Positions 35,017-45,207 of a stretch of DNA of 64,000 nt are shown here, one piece after another. The notes below the pieces were generated by a model that was not told the origin of the DNA, ran no database searches, and saw nothing but the letters and a program-made list of their open reading frames with translations. The DNA lies in assembly GCF_000143085.1 (NCBI RefSeq), contig NC_014315.1:991001-1055000 (forward strand). Direction: 5' to 3'. Each line of letters starts with the position of its first letter. Position 1 is the first letter of the stretch. The position numbers and the translations under genes are program-made. The stretch is from Nitrosococcus watsonii C-113. GTDB lineage: Bacteria > Pseudomonadota > Gammaproteobacteria > Nitrosococcales > Nitrosococcaceae.

Positions 35017-37359
35017 CTATAACAAATTATCGTGCATTTGACGGAGGCTCTTTAAAACGGAGTCCAGGGCACGGTCTAAGATTAAGTCGTCAGCCAGTAT
35101 TTTAATATGGCCGTGGCGCATTCCTTGTGCAAGATCGGAAGGAGATTGCTCCAATATTTTGGCGCCTGTTCGGTTTACAAAAACGTAATTGCCGCCTCCG
35201 GCAATTCGAATGGAAAGCTTGCCGCGGCGTTTCTGTTTTTTGGGGTAGGTAAATAAAAACCAACTCCCGAGGGGTACAGCCGCTAATTCTCGCAGGTATT
35301 TATCCTCTTCAGGAGGGGGAGGGTCTTTCTGGTTGGTGGACGAGGAAAGCGGAATATCATGAGTTTCTTCACTTGACTGAGGATCAGGCTGATTTCCAAG
35401 AGACGGGGTCTGCTTTGATTGACTTGCATTTGGGGTTAGGTGCTTGTGGTTTGTCGAGGTTGTTGCCTGCTTTTCGTTAAAATGAGAATCGCCATGAGAT
35501 GAAGCACGAATGCAACTGATATGGCATGTCTCCAGGGTTTTGAAAAACCGTACGGTATCCATTGGATTGCACTGTACCTGATTAAAGCCGTGGCGTAGCT
35601 CTTGCAGCAAACCTGGTATGGTGACTAGAAGTTTTTTTCTTTCTTCTCCTGTTTGTTTAGGAACCAGCGTCCAGGCCAATTTATCAAGGGTGGCTATGGC
35701 TTGCTGCCAATCCTTGCTGTTAGGCCCCTCTCTAAGATAGATAAGCAGTGGAATCCTAGACCAAACTTGGTGAAGTAGGGTGGTCATGGTTTCAGGTAAT
35801 CTACTGGCTTGGACACGAGTTGCTATTTCTTTTTGTATCTGAATACGCGCTTCTGTAACCCGGGATTTGCCTTCTTCGGCTTGCTGGGTGCGCTCTTCAA
35901 TAATTCTTATTTTACTCTGCTCCGCGCTTAGAAATTCTGAAAACTCTTGCTGGAGCTCTACAAAAATTGAAATATCGTCATCGAATTCATTGAGAATCCG
36001 GTTGACGGTATGCTTCATTTGAGCATAGACCCCCTGCTGGATTATAGGCTCATCTTCATTCCAGCCTGTTCCTGCCCTTGCCAGGTCATTTAATAACATC
36101 CGTGCTGGATGTTGTTTTTTGCTAAAGAAAGTTTTATCCAGGATACTTACCTTGAGCATTGGAATCTGGAGTCGCCCAATCAGCGCTTTAATGGTATCCG
36201 GTATTCCCTGGTCGTCAAGGATAAAATCGAATAGCATGCTAACAATATCGATTACATTGTCTTCGGTACGGCCAAAGTTCTCTAGCTTTTGTTCTGACGA
36301 GGCTTGCTCGAGTACCCCGATGATTCGTTGTTTGAGATTATCCTTGCCAAGGTAAGAGGGAGAGGAATTTAGTGATGCCTTTTCTTCCTTTTCGACCTTA
36401 TTTTGGACCGCTGACAAAACGTTAATCAGCTTTTCCTCGCTCCAGGCCGGTTGATATTCTTCACATACAAGTGGAGTATCGTGTTGAGTATGGTTGAATG
36501 GGGCAGAAGCATTCAAGAACTGCTGCATTAATTGAAATAAATCAGAGGAATCTATATTTGTATTTACTACTGAAGCTTGCTCTTGAGTATCAAGCGGATG
36601 GGTGCTGCCGATATGTTCTGCTTTTTGGCCTTGTTGATGGTGGGGGAGCCAGAGGTTTTGCGTAAATTCCGCTAATATACCCGCATCGATGAGAAGCAGA
36701 TTTAGCTTTTCGTAGAGTTCTCCAAGATGGCTTATTAGATGTTTGTCGAAGAGTTTAAAAATGATAAGTTTGCTCTCAAGAGAAAGCTCCAGATCTCGAA
36801 TGGTTCTATCAAAGGCGTTTGCGATAATTTCGGGGTCAACAGGATTGGAATGGGAATCAATGCTTTTGCGATCAATGAGAAAAGCCAAGCGGATTTCCAG
36901 CTGAGATAAAGGCAGCGAGAAACAGGTTCTTGCTCTGGCAACCATGCCAGTAAGAGCTAAGCTTTCTTCTAGTTGGTTATCCTCTACTAGTGAAAGCCCA
37001 TTAGGGACAATAGAGTTAGGCTCAACCGGTTTTTCTATTGGGGCAGGAAGCGAGTGTTCGGGGAATTTATTGAAATGGCTGCTGATGTCATTGAGAAAGG
37101 TGCGTTCGATAACTGTTCGCTGCATTCGTACTAGACGCATGCCATCTAGGTAGGCGGATTGTTCACTATTATTGACTGCTCTCTCGGCACGCTTGAAAAA
37201 AGTATCGTCAATTGCCCCAAAGGTGCCCTCGAGAAGAGTCTTAAATTGCTCGAGTGTTTGAGAACAAAGAAGCTCAATAATCTGATGAACTGGAAATTGT
37301 GTTTGTTTATTGGCCCCTGTGGGTGAGGCATCAAGGTAATGGACGTTGGTCGCCATCAT
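35017..37359 (-). CDS. DUF1631 family protein (780 aa)
   Basis: Large cytoplasmic, mainly helical protein matching DUF1631 in length and in two conserved parts: near the N-terminus LLEGTFGAIDDTFFKRAERA and VRMQRTVIERTFL, and a C-terminal domain with GSWFLFTYPKKQKRRGKLS and ILEQSPSDLAQGM. A Ser/Gln/Pro-rich linker lies around residues 620-690. ATG 37359 or 37356 is likelier than the TTG at 37374. Function is unknown; the C-terminal basic strand region resembles PilZ-like c-di-GMP effectors in some relatives, which is only a suggestion. Convergent with glgP. Confidence 0.78.
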   Translation of the reverse strand: MMATNVHYLDASPTGANKQTQFPVHQIIELLCSQTLEQFKTLLEGTFGAIDDTFFKRAERAVNNSEQSAYLDGMRLVRMQRTVIERTFLNDISSHFNKFPEHSLPAPIEKPVEPNSIVPNGLSLVEDNQLEESLALTGMVARARTCFSLPLSQLEIRLAFLIDRKSIDSHSNPVDPEIIANAFDRTIRDLELSLESKLIIFKLFDKHLISHLGELYEKLNLLLIDAGILAEFTQNLWLPHHQQGQKAEHIGSTHPLDTQEQASVVNTNIDSSDLFQLMQQFLNASAPFNHTQHDTPLVCEEYQPAWSEEKLINVLSAVQNKVEKEEKASLNSSPSYLGKDNLKQRIIGVLEQASSEQKLENFGRTEDNVIDIVSMLFDFILDDQGIPDTIKALIGRLQIPMLKVSILDKTFFSKKQHPARMLLNDLARAGTGWNEDEPIIQQGVYAQMKHTVNRILNEFDDDISIFVELQQEFSEFLSAEQSKIRIIEERTQQAEEGKSRVTEARIQIQKEIATRVQASRLPETMTTLLHQVWSRIPLLIYLREGPNSKDWQQAIATLDKLAWTLVPKQTGEERKKLLVTIPGLLQELRHGFNQVQCNPMDTVRFFKTLETCHISCIRASSHGDSHFNEKQATTSTNHKHLTPNASQSKQTPSLGNQPDPQSSEETHDIPLSSSTNQKDPPPPEEDKYLRELAAVPLGSWFLFTYPKKQKRRGKLSIRIAGGGNYVFVNRTGAKILEQSPSDLAQGMRHGHIKILADDLILDRALDSVLKSLRQMHDNLL

Positions 37360-37536
37360 GGGTACCTGCAGCAATGAAAATCACTAGATTGTATGGCTTT
37401 ATAGCCGGTACCGACTCTTATAATCCCCTATTGCTAGAGATGGCGTGCAATGCATCACAAAATGCAAATGATGCGATGGAATCGTAATGTTAATGAAGTA
37501 ATTGAAGGACTTTTTAAAGGCTTAGCTGGTAAAATG

Positions 37537-38052
37537 CTAGAATGAATCCGTTGAGACGAACAGGCCAACCCGAAGATCTTTAGCAAGGTAGATTTCCCGG
37601 CCATCCACCGCCATAATGCCATCGGCAATGCCCATCACTAGCTTGCGCATAATCACGCGTTTAAGGTTAATGTGGTAGCTAACCAATTTGTTTTTAGGGG
37701 TGACCTGGCCCGTGAATTTTACTTCTCCTGAACCTAAAGCACGACCATGGCCAGGGCCGCCACGCCACGCAAGATAGAATCCCAAAAGTTGCCACATGGC
37801 ATCCAAGCCCAAGCAACCTGGCATCACGGGGTCGTTCGGGAAATGGCAATTAAAGAACCAAGAGTCGGGTTTGATTTCCATTTCAGCATTAATTTCTCCC
37901 TTGCCAAAAGGGCCGCCTTCATCGCTGATATAAGTAATGCGATCAAACATTAGCATAGGAGGCATGGGCAGTTGAGCATTGCCGGGACCAAACATTTCGC
38001 CGCGGCCGCACCGTAAGAGATCTTCATAGCTAAAAGCACTGGGTCGTGTCAT
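37537..38052 (-). CDS. fabA: 3-hydroxydecanoyl-ACP dehydratase/isomerase FabA
   Basis: Dehydrates 3-hydroxyacyl-ACP and isomerises trans-2- to cis-3-decenoyl-ACP, starting unsaturated fatty-acid synthesis. 171 aa with the active-site motif [19 protein letters not shown]; catalytic His70 and Asp84 fall at the E. coli positions. The RIxMRKLVMG..DG strand and GREIYxAxDLRVGLF end are also standard. No fabB lies beside it, which is unlike the fabAB operons of pseudomonads and more like E. coli. Confidence 0.96.
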   Translation of the reverse strand: MTRPSAFSYEDLLRCGRGEMFGPGNAQLPMPPMLMFDRITYISDEGGPFGKGEINAEMEIKPDSWFFNCHFPNDPVMPGCLGLDAMWQLLGFYLAWRGGPGHGRALGSGEVKFTGQVTPKNKLVSYHINLKRVIMRKLVMGIADGIMAVDGREIYLAKDLRVGLFVSTDSF

Positions 38053-38225
38053 TATCTTTAATATCGCTAGTGATTAGAAAAAACACTGAATTTCCGCGAG
38101 TACCTTGTTTAGAGGCACAGAATGCTAATTTGGCAACGGAGCGGGTAAACAGAATAAATGATACTCTCTCTTAGGCAGAGAAGCGAGTAAAATGGCAGGG
38201 TAGTTGGAAAGTAAAAGTCGATGTT

Positions 38226-39038
38226 ATGTCTCTAGTAGGGGGAAAAACAACGCTTGGTGAGGCAGCTTTGCATTGCTTGACAGTCTGTGATCCGGAAGAA
38301 AAAGTCGAGGCGACTTGCGATGTGGCGCAGCTTTGGAAAGCTGGATGCCTGCAGCTTGGTTTTCCTCCTGAGAGTTGCTTGCCCGAAATTCCCGGCCGTC
38401 CCCTATGGCCACCTCTAGTGACACCGGGGGAATTGCCCCGCCGTAGGCTCACCACGGTTTTGGGGCGAGCGGCATTAATTCATGCCATTGCCCATATTGA
38501 ATTTAACGCAATTAATTTGGCCTGGGATGCCGTTTGCCGTTTTCGTGGTTTGCCTGGGGCATTTTATGATGATTGGGTGCAAGTTGCACTGGAAGAGGGC
38601 TATCATTTTTGTCTTCTTCAGGATCACTTGCATTCGATGAATCATGAGTATGGTGATTTTCCAGCCCATGACGGCCTTTGGGAGATGGCGCAAAAGACGG
38701 CCCATGATCCTTTGGTGCGCATGGCCCTTGTTCCCCGTGTACTAGAAGCACGAGGGTTGGATGTCACGCCGGGCATGATAGAGCGGCTGCAACAAGCAGG
38801 TGATGTGCGGGCAGTTTTAATCCTTGAAATCATTTTGCGCGACGAGGTAAGCCATGTTGGGATTGGTTCCCATTGGTTTCGCCATCTATGCGAGAGTCGT
38901 AAGCTTAACGCCGAGCGTACGTTTCGTGATTTAGTGAAGGGCTATTTCAAGGGTAAAACCCGCGGTCCCCTGCATCGTGAAGCGCGGTTGCGGGCAGGAT
39001 TTTCTGAAGCCGAACTGAGAATGTTAGAAAGGGATTAA
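38226..39038 (+). CDS. DUF455 family ferritin-like protein (270 aa)
   Basis: Helical ferritin-like fold protein of the DUF455 family. Putative metal ligands are seen as HAIAHIEFNAINLAW (Glu and His on one helix), the EEGYHFCLLQDHL pair and ILRDEVSHVGIGSHWF. Other family hallmarks are ALIHAIAHIE and NHEYGDFPAHDGLWEMA. Members are suspected di-iron proteins related to MiaE, but their reaction is unknown. Divergent from fabA by 173 nt, start ATG 38226. Confidence 0.85.
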   Translation: MSLVGGKTTLGEAALHCLTVCDPEEKVEATCDVAQLWKAGCLQLGFPPESCLPEIPGRPLWPPLVTPGELPRRRLTTVLGRAALIHAIAHIEFNAINLAWDAVCRFRGLPGAFYDDWVQVALEEGYHFCLLQDHLHSMNHEYGDFPAHDGLWEMAQKTAHDPLVRMALVPRVLEARGLDVTPGMIERLQQAGDVRAVLILEIILRDEVSHVGIGSHWFRHLCESRKLNAERTFRDLVKGYFKGKTRGPLHREARLRAGFSEAELRMLERD

Positions 39039-39186
39039 ATGATCCTCGGTTCTGTTAAGAAGGGCAATTTAACTTGACCATTTAATATAAAAAAAGAGAC
39101 CATACTCCGCTTTGTTAGCAGAGCGCTCGCCAAAGTCTAAAGGAAATTCTTCCAGAATACAGATTGATAGATACCCAGAGGGGGAT

Positions 39187-40218
39187 ATGAAAAAGATTGA
39201 TCGCAAACGGTTACTGCGGGAGATGGTTTTTTTCCGCCGCTTCGAGGACCGTGCCTTTGAAGCCTACATGGAGCGTAAAATTGGTGGTTTTCTGCATCTT
39301 TATTCGGGGCAGGAAGCGGTGGCAACAGGGGTGCTCGAGGTGGTGCAGGCGGAACATGGGGTCGGCTTTGATTATGTTATTACGGGTTACCGAGATCATA
39401 TCCATGCCATCAAGGCAGGCGCGCCAGCGCAGGAGGTGATGGCGGAATTGTATGGCAAAGAAACCGGAAGTTCCAAAGGGCGTGGGGGGTCAATGCATAT
39501 TTTTGACCCGAGCGTGCGCTTTATGGGGGGGTATGCCCTAGTAGGCCAGCCCTTCCCCTTGGCGGCAGGGTTAGCCTTGGCTTGCAAGCACCAGAACGAA
39601 GGGCGAATCGCCGTCTGTTTTCTTGGAGAGGGGGCTAATAACCAGGGCACCTTCCATGAAACTATGAACATGGCTTCCCTATGGAAATTGCCAGTATTGT
39701 TTGTATGCGAAAATAACCGCTACGCTATTGGCACCGCTATTCAACGATCAACGGCTGTCATTGATCAATACAAGCGCCTTGAAGCTTATAATATTCCCGC
39801 TAGCCAGCACCTTGGCCAGGATATTGAGGTGGTGATGGAAGCGGCCCAACCTGCCGTAGACCATGTACGTAGTGGCGCGGGACCTTATTTTCTGGAGTTT
39901 CTAACTTACCGCTATCGGGGTCACTCCATGTCGGATGCAGGCGCTTACCGCAGCAAGGAAGAGGTGGCGGAATGGAAGCAGCAGGACCCCCTTCAGATTT
40001 TAGCCAAGCGCTTGATTGAAGCCGGTGAATTAACAGAGGAGGAATTTAAGGCCATGGAACAGGCGGTCCAGGATGAAATCGACAATGATATCATCAAATT
40101 TGCGGAGGAGAGCCCCGAGCCGAAAGTAGCCGATCTGACAAAATACGTACTAGATGATAACCCTGATCCGCGCTGGATTGGGCCACTCCAGGCGCAAGGA
40201 GGGCGGCAGCATGGCTGA
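39187..40218 (+). CDS. pdhA: Pyruvate dehydrogenase E1 component, alpha subunit
   Basis: TPP-dependent 2-oxoacid decarboxylase subunit of the alpha2beta2 type. Start ATG 39187 (MKKIDRKRLL) with AGAGGGG just before is preferred to the longer frame from 39112. Motifs: FRRFEDRAFEAYMERKIGGF, YSGQEAV, GSSKGRGGSMHIF, the TPP/Mg motif GEGANNQGTFHE...ENN, and YRYRGHSMSDAGAYRS with the phosphorylation-loop-like region. 343 aa. The pdhB start lies inside its last codons (8-nt overlap), so the subunits are co-translated. Confidence 0.93.
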   Translation: MKKIDRKRLLREMVFFRRFEDRAFEAYMERKIGGFLHLYSGQEAVATGVLEVVQAEHGVGFDYVITGYRDHIHAIKAGAPAQEVMAELYGKETGSSKGRGGSMHIFDPSVRFMGGYALVGQPFPLAAGLALACKHQNEGRIAVCFLGEGANNQGTFHETMNMASLWKLPVLFVCENNRYAIGTAIQRSTAVIDQYKRLEAYNIPASQHLGQDIEVVMEAAQPAVDHVRSGAGPYFLEFLTYRYRGHSMSDAGAYRSKEEVAEWKQQDPLQILAKRLIEAGELTEEEFKAMEQAVQDEIDNDIIKFAEESPEPKVADLTKYVLDDNPDPRWIGPLQAQGGRQHG

Positions 40219-41191
40219 GCTGGCTTATTGGGAGGCATTGCGCCGCGCCCATGACGAAGAATTGGCCCATGATCCCCTGGTCATTGCCATGGGCGAGGAT
40301 ATTGGCGTGGCGGGCGGTACTTACAAGGTTACCCTGGGTTTGTACGATAAATATGGGGAAGAGCGGATCATTGATACGCCTATTTCCGAAAATTCCTATA
40401 CCGGTATTGGGATTGGGGCCTCAATGGCTGGCATGCGGCCCATCATTGAGATCATGTCCATTAACTTTGCCTTGCTAGCCTTGGATACGCTTATCAATGC
40501 GGCCGCCAAGATCCATTATATGTCAGGTGGTCGAGTGCAATGCCCCATTGTGATGCGAACTCCGGGCGGAACGGCCCATCAGCTTGGCGCTCAGCATTCA
40601 GCACGGCTGTCGAGACTATTTATGGGGACTCCGGGCCTGCGGGTCGTGACACCCAGTACCCCCTTGGATGCCTACGGCATGCTTAAATCCGCGGTGCGTT
40701 GTAATGATCCGGTGATCTTTCTTGAGCATGAGAGTATGTATAACCTCAAAGGGGAAGTACCCGATGAGGAGACTTTTCGGCCCTTGGAGGGTGCTGAGGT
40801 CGTTCGCGAAGGGACGGATATTACCCTGATAGGCTATAACTATAGTGTGCATTGGTGTTTAGCTGCGGCGGATAGGCTGGCTCAGGAAGGTATTCATGCC
40901 GAGGTTATCGACTTGCGCTCCCTCAAGCCGATTGACCGGGAAACCATTCGCCGCTCCATAGAAAAAACTCATCGAGTGCTGGTGGCCGAAGAAGATGAGG
41001 CACCGGTGGGTGTTGGCAGCGAAGTGATCGCTGGAATCATCGAGGATTGCTTCTTTGCTTTAGATGCCCAGCCAGTACGAGTTCATGCGGCGGATGTTCC
41101 GGTACCTTACAACTATAGTCTGGAGAAGGCGGCGATTCCTGATGTCAAGGATGTTTATCAGAGTGCCCTTAAGGTATTGGGAAAAGTTTAG
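40211..41191 (+). CDS. pdhB: Pyruvate dehydrogenase E1 component, beta subunit
   Basis: Transketolase-like beta subunit: AMGEDIGVAGGTYKVT, RIIDTPISENSYTGIGIGASMAG, GGRVQCPIVMRTPGG, HSARLSRLFMGTPGLRVVTPSTP and EVIDLRSLKPIDRETI. ATG 40211 is chosen because GGAGGG precedes it and it overlaps pdhA's stop; the frame reaches back to 40154 but only through pdhA. 326 aa. It joins PdhA for pyruvate (or a related 2-oxoacid) decarboxylation; the E2-E3 fusion gene follows after 32 nt. Confidence 0.93.
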   Translation: MAELAYWEALRRAHDEELAHDPLVIAMGEDIGVAGGTYKVTLGLYDKYGEERIIDTPISENSYTGIGIGASMAGMRPIIEIMSINFALLALDTLINAAAKIHYMSGGRVQCPIVMRTPGGTAHQLGAQHSARLSRLFMGTPGLRVVTPSTPLDAYGMLKSAVRCNDPVIFLEHESMYNLKGEVPDEETFRPLEGAEVVREGTDITLIGYNYSVHWCLAAADRLAQEGIHAEVIDLRSLKPIDRETIRRSIEKTHRVLVAEEDEAPVGVGSEVIAGIIEDCFFALDAQPVRVHAADVPVPYNYSLEKAAIPDVKDVYQSALKVLGKV

Positions 41192-41223
41192 CGGCAAAAT
41201 AATTAGAATTAGGTTTTGATTTT

Positions 41224-43926
41224 ATGGCTGAGCCCTATGTCATCAAGATGCCCCAGCTCTCGGATACCATGACCGAGGGAGTGTTGGTTTCTTGGGAAAA
41301 AGAGATTGGCGAATTTATTGAGCGTGGTACGGTGGTAGCAACGGTGGAAACCGATAAAGCTATCATGGACGTGGAAGTGTTCCGTGAAGGTTATCTTTCT
41401 GGACCTCAGTTACCCGTAGATGGAGTTGTCGCTGTCGGTGAGCCTATCGCTTATTTGGTAGCGGAGGCGGAACAAGTTGTATCTACCGAAGCTGATTCCA
41501 GCCCCAAGCCAGCGCCCGAGGTTGATGAGCCGCCCAAGTTTGAGCCTGCCGGCGCCTCTAAACCCAAGACCAGGATTCCGGCCATGCCGGAAGGCGCAAC
41601 CCCCGCGCCCCATCCAAGCCATACCCGTGCTACTCCCTACGCGAGACAGCTTGCTGGCGCCCATGGCATTGACTTAGCGGGCATTAAGGGTAGCGGCTCG
41701 GCGGGTGTTATTGTGGCGGCTGATGTGGTGAGCGAGGAGGGTACTAAGGGAGTAGCCCGTCGTATCTTCAAACTTCCAGGCGCGGGCCGGCCCATGGACA
41801 GTATGGAGAAGGCGATTGCCCATAATATGGAATACTCCCTTTCCATGCCCCTGTTTCGAGCGACGGTTTATGTGGACCCCTCCCGGCTTGTGGCGGCAGC
41901 TAAAAAGCAGGGCAGTTCGGTGACCGTAGTCTTGGCCAAGGCAGCGGCGCTGGCCATTGAGAAACACCCCAAGATTAACAGCGTCTATCAGCATGAAGAC
42001 CGAATTCTGGAACGGGAGCAGATCGACGTGGGGTTGGCGGTTGCAACGGAAGGAATGGGCCTGGTGGTGCCGGTGCTGCGGGATGCTTCCCAGCGTGATA
42101 TCGCCGATCTGAATGCTAGTTGGATTGATCTGGTGGAACGGGCGCGGATTAAACGGTTAAAACCGGAAGAGTATTCTAATCCCACCTTCGTTATCTCTAA
42201 TATGGGTATGTTGGGGGTAGCTTATTTTGATGCTATTCCCTCGCCAGGAACTTCCGCTATTTTAGCGATTGCCACCACTGGTCCCCAAGGGATGCCTGTG
42301 ACCATCACCGCCGATCATCGGATTGTTAACGGTGCTGATGCCGCCCGTTTTCTGAATACCTTTAAGGAGCGGGTAGAGCACCCAGAAGCTTGGATCAGCA
42401 GCAGTGGTGGTACCGTGCCAGCTTCCAAGCAATCACCAAAGGCTCCCCTGCCCTTGGAAGGAGACTGGGATTATGATGTGGTGGTGATTGGTGCAGGCCC
42501 TGGGGGAGAGGATTGTGCTCGGGAATTGGTCGAACACGGTCTTAAAGTTGCTCTTATTAATGACTCTCCTCTGCCAGGAGGGGAGTGTCTGTGGCGGGGC
42601 TGTATTCCTTCCAAAACGTGGCGTGCAGCGGCTGATCGTATCCGTGACCGAGCCCACGATGCCCGTTTAGGAGTGGAAGGTACAGCTTCCACGGCGCTTA
42701 ATTGGAAAACACTGAAGGCTACTCGCCACCAACTGCTCCAATCCCGAGGCGAGATGGCGCTAAAAGCCGATAAGGGGATGAAAATCAAATTCATCCAGGG
42801 TCATGCCCGTTTTGCCGATGAGCATCACGTTGAGGTTGTTACCGCAGGCAATAGTGATGATCCTTTTAGCCGTACTCAACCTGGATCGGATTCTCCAAGC
42901 CAAAAAATAAGTTTTGCCGGAGCCGTGATCGCCACCGGTGCGCCACCTTTTATTCCGCCTATTCCTGGCGCACAGGAAGGCTTGAGGGGAGGAGGAGTGC
43001 TGACCTCCGATACAGTTTGGGGCTTGGAACAGATCCCTAAACGCTTGGCGGTGATTGGCGGCGGGGCCATTGGCGTGGAAATGGCGCAAATTTTCCAGGA
43101 TTTTGGTACTGAAGTCCTATTATTGGAAGCCCAGGATCGGTTGCTAGCCGAGGTGGAGCCAGAAGTGGGTAAATTGCTGGCAGGCGTGCTCAATGCCGAT
43201 CCACGGCTTACAGTGCAAACCTCCGCCAGGGTCCAGGCTATCAGTGGCCAACCAGGAGCTATGGAAGTCAGCTTTACTGATGGGGGGGGTACTAGCCATC
43301 GGCTGGAAGTGGACCGTGTCATTATGGCGACTGGGAAACGACCCCATCTGGAGCCTTTGGCCTTGGACCAAGCCGGTGTGGCTACGGAAAATGGTGCCAT
43401 TCGAGTGGACGCCCAATGTGCGACTTCTAAACCTCATATTTTTGCAGTGGGTGATGTTATTGGCGGTTTGATGCTGGCCCATACTGCGGCGCAGCAAGGA
43501 CGGGTAGCAGCAGCTACCATGTTAGGCGAGGCCCATGCCTATGAGTTGGAGAAGGATTGTGGAGTGATTTTTACCCGTCCCCAAGCGGCTTTCGTAGGCC
43601 TATCGGTGGCCCAAGCCAAGGAAAGGGGAATGGATGCGGTGGAAGTGAAGATGCCTGTCCGCATTGATGCCAAGGCGATGATCAATAATGAAACCGAGGG
43701 CCTCATTAAAATAGTGGCCGACAAAGCCAGTCACCGTATCATTGGGGTCCATTTCTTGGCGGATCACGCCGATACCTTGATTGGGGAAGCGGTTATGATG
43801 GTAGCGGGGAACATGACTTTGGAGCAGACCGCCCGCGCTATTCATCCCCATCCAACCCAGACCGAGATGTTTGGAGAAATGGCACGGCGTTTACTTTCGC
43901 GCTTGCGCCGTACCCAACGGCGATAG
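41224..43926 (+). CDS. Fused dihydrolipoyl acyltransferase (E2) and dihydrolipoyl dehydrogenase (E3), 900 aa
   Basis: One polypeptide with the E2 and E3 functions of a 2-oxoacid dehydrogenase complex. Residues 1-80: lipoyl domain with Lys45 in ETDKAIMDV. About 80-132: Pro/Ala/Glu linker. 135-170: E1/E3-binding domain ([16 protein letters not shown]). About 185-385: acyltransferase core ending [16 protein letters not shown], with His365 but Asn369 where Asp is usual. About 395-412: short linker. 413-900: FAD-dependent E3 ([13 protein letters not shown], redox Cys455 and Cys460 in [34 protein letters not shown] near the end). The frame is uninterrupted, so this is not an assembly join of separate stops. 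It completes the operon pdhA-pdhB. The substrate is probably pyruvate, but branched-chain 2-oxoacids or acetoin cannot be excluded. Confidence 0.9.
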   Translation: MAEPYVIKMPQLSDTMTEGVLVSWEKEIGEFIERGTVVATVETDKAIMDVEVFREGYLSGPQLPVDGVVAVGEPIAYLVAEAEQVVSTEADSSPKPAPEVDEPPKFEPAGASKPKTRIPAMPEGATPAPHPSHTRATPYARQLAGAHGIDLAGIKGSGSAGVIVAADVVSEEGTKGVARRIFKLPGAGRPMDSMEKAIAHNMEYSLSMPLFRATVYVDPSRLVAAAKKQGSSVTVVLAKAAALAIEKHPKINSVYQHEDRILEREQIDVGLAVATEGMGLVVPVLRDASQRDIADLNASWIDLVERARIKRLKPEEYSNPTFVISNMGMLGVAYFDAIPSPGTSAILAIATTGPQGMPVTITADHRIVNGADAARFLNTFKERVEHPEAWISSSGGTVPASKQSPKAPLPLEGDWDYDVVVIGAGPGGEDCARELVEHGLKVALINDSPLPGGECLWRGCIPSKTWRAAADRIRDRAHDARLGVEGTASTALNWKTLKATRHQLLQSRGEMALKADKGMKIKFIQGHARFADEHHVEVVTAGNSDDPFSRTQPGSDSPSQKISFAGAVIATGAPPFIPPIPGAQEGLRGGGVLTSDTVWGLEQIPKRLAVIGGGAIGVEMAQIFQDFGTEVLLLEAQDRLLAEVEPEVGKLLAGVLNADPRLTVQTSARVQAISGQPGAMEVSFTDGGGTSHRLEVDRVIMATGKRPHLEPLALDQAGVATENGAIRVDAQCATSKPHIFAVGDVIGGLMLAHTAAQQGRVAAATMLGEAHAYELEKDCGVIFTRPQAAFVGLSVAQAKERGMDAVEVKMPVRIDAKAMINNETEGLIKIVADKASHRIIGVHFLADHADTLIGEAVMMVAGNMTLEQTARAIHPHPTQTEMFGEMARRLLSRLRRTQRR

Positions 43927-43976
43927 CAAGGGAACGTTCCTTTAGTTCAGATATTTTATTTGGAGTAAACGAGGCC

Positions 43977-45194
43977 ATGTCAGCAATAAAAAAAGTCGTG
44001 TTGGCTTATTCAGGAGGACTAGATACCTCCGTGATCTTGAAATGGTTGCAGGAGACTTATGGCTGCGAGGTGGTGACCTTCACCGCGGATATCGGCCAAG
44101 GGGAGGAGGTAGCGCCGGCGCGGGCCAAGGCGGAAGCCTTAGGGGTTAAGGAGATTTATATCGAGGATCTGCGCGAAGAATTCTGCCGGGATTATGTTTT
44201 TCCCATGTTTCGGGCTAATACTCTCTATGAGGGAGAATATTTGCTCGGTACTTCTATTGCTCGTCCTCTCATCGCCAAACGTTTGGCGGAGATTGCCAGT
44301 GTCACGGGTGCGGACGCGGTTGCCCATGGTGCTACCGGTAAGGGTAATGATCAGGTACGCTTTGAATTAGGTGTCTATGCTCTGCAACCTGATATCCAAG
44401 TTATTGCCCCCTGGCGAGAATGGGATCTGACTTCGCGGGAGAAATTACTGGCTTATGCGGAGACTCATGGTATTCCGGTAGAGGGCAAGCGGGGGACCCG
44501 TTCTCCCTATTCCATGGATGCCAATCTGCTGCATATTTCCTATGAGGGAGGTCCTCTGGAAGATCCCTGGTTTGAGCCCGAAGAATCCATGTGGCGCTGG
44601 ACGGCTTCCCCAGAGGCATCTGCTGATCAGGCTACTTATTTGGAACTGGATTACCGCTGTGGTGATATTGTTGCCATTAATGGTGAAGTCCTAAGTCCTG
44701 CTAAAGTGCTGGAGAGCTTAAATCAGTTAGGTAGCAAACATGGCATTGGCCGTTTGGATTTGGTGGAAAACCGTTATGTGGGGATGAAATCCCGCGGTTG
44801 TTATGAAACCCCAGCGGGAACCATCATGCTCAAAGCCCACCGGGCGCTGGAGTCCCTGACCCTAGACCGGGAAGTGACCCACTTAAAGGATGAATTGATG
44901 CCCCGTTATGCCAATCTTATTTATAATGGTTACTGGTGGTCTCCAGAGAGATTTTTATTGCAGCAGCTTATTGATGGGTCTCAGGTTACGGTCAACGGCA
45001 CAGTACGCCTCAAGCTATATAAGGGTAATGTGGTAGTGGTAGGACGCCGGTCAGAGACTGACAGTCTATTTGCTCCTGAGATCGCTACCTTTGAAGACGA
45101 TGCGGGTGCTTATAACCAGCAGGATGCGGAAGGTTTTATTAAGCTTAATGCACTCCGCCTGCGTATTGAAGCGCTCAAAAAACAGACCCATTAA
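43977..45194 (+). CDS. argG: Argininosuccinate synthase
   Basis: ATP-dependent ligation of citrulline and aspartate in arginine synthesis. N-terminal PP-loop [17 protein letters not shown], then [34 protein letters not shown] and [18 protein letters not shown]. 405 aa, standard for the bacterial type. ATG 43977 with GGAG 11 nt upstream. Fifty nt after the E2-E3 gene on the same strand, but functionally separate; converges on the next gene with 13 nt between stops. Confidence 0.97.
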   Translation: MSAIKKVVLAYSGGLDTSVILKWLQETYGCEVVTFTADIGQGEEVAPARAKAEALGVKEIYIEDLREEFCRDYVFPMFRANTLYEGEYLLGTSIARPLIAKRLAEIASVTGADAVAHGATGKGNDQVRFELGVYALQPDIQVIAPWREWDLTSREKLLAYAETHGIPVEGKRGTRSPYSMDANLLHISYEGGPLEDPWFEPEESMWRWTASPEASADQATYLELDYRCGDIVAINGEVLSPAKVLESLNQLGSKHGIGRLDLVENRYVGMKSRGCYETPAGTIMLKAHRALESLTLDREVTHLKDELMPRYANLIYNGYWWSPERFLLQQLIDGSQVTVNGTVRLKLYKGNVVVVGRRSETDSLFAPEIATFEDDAGAYNQQDAEGFIKLNALRLRIEALKKQTH

Positions 45195-45207
45195 ACTGAC
45201 GGGTTGC

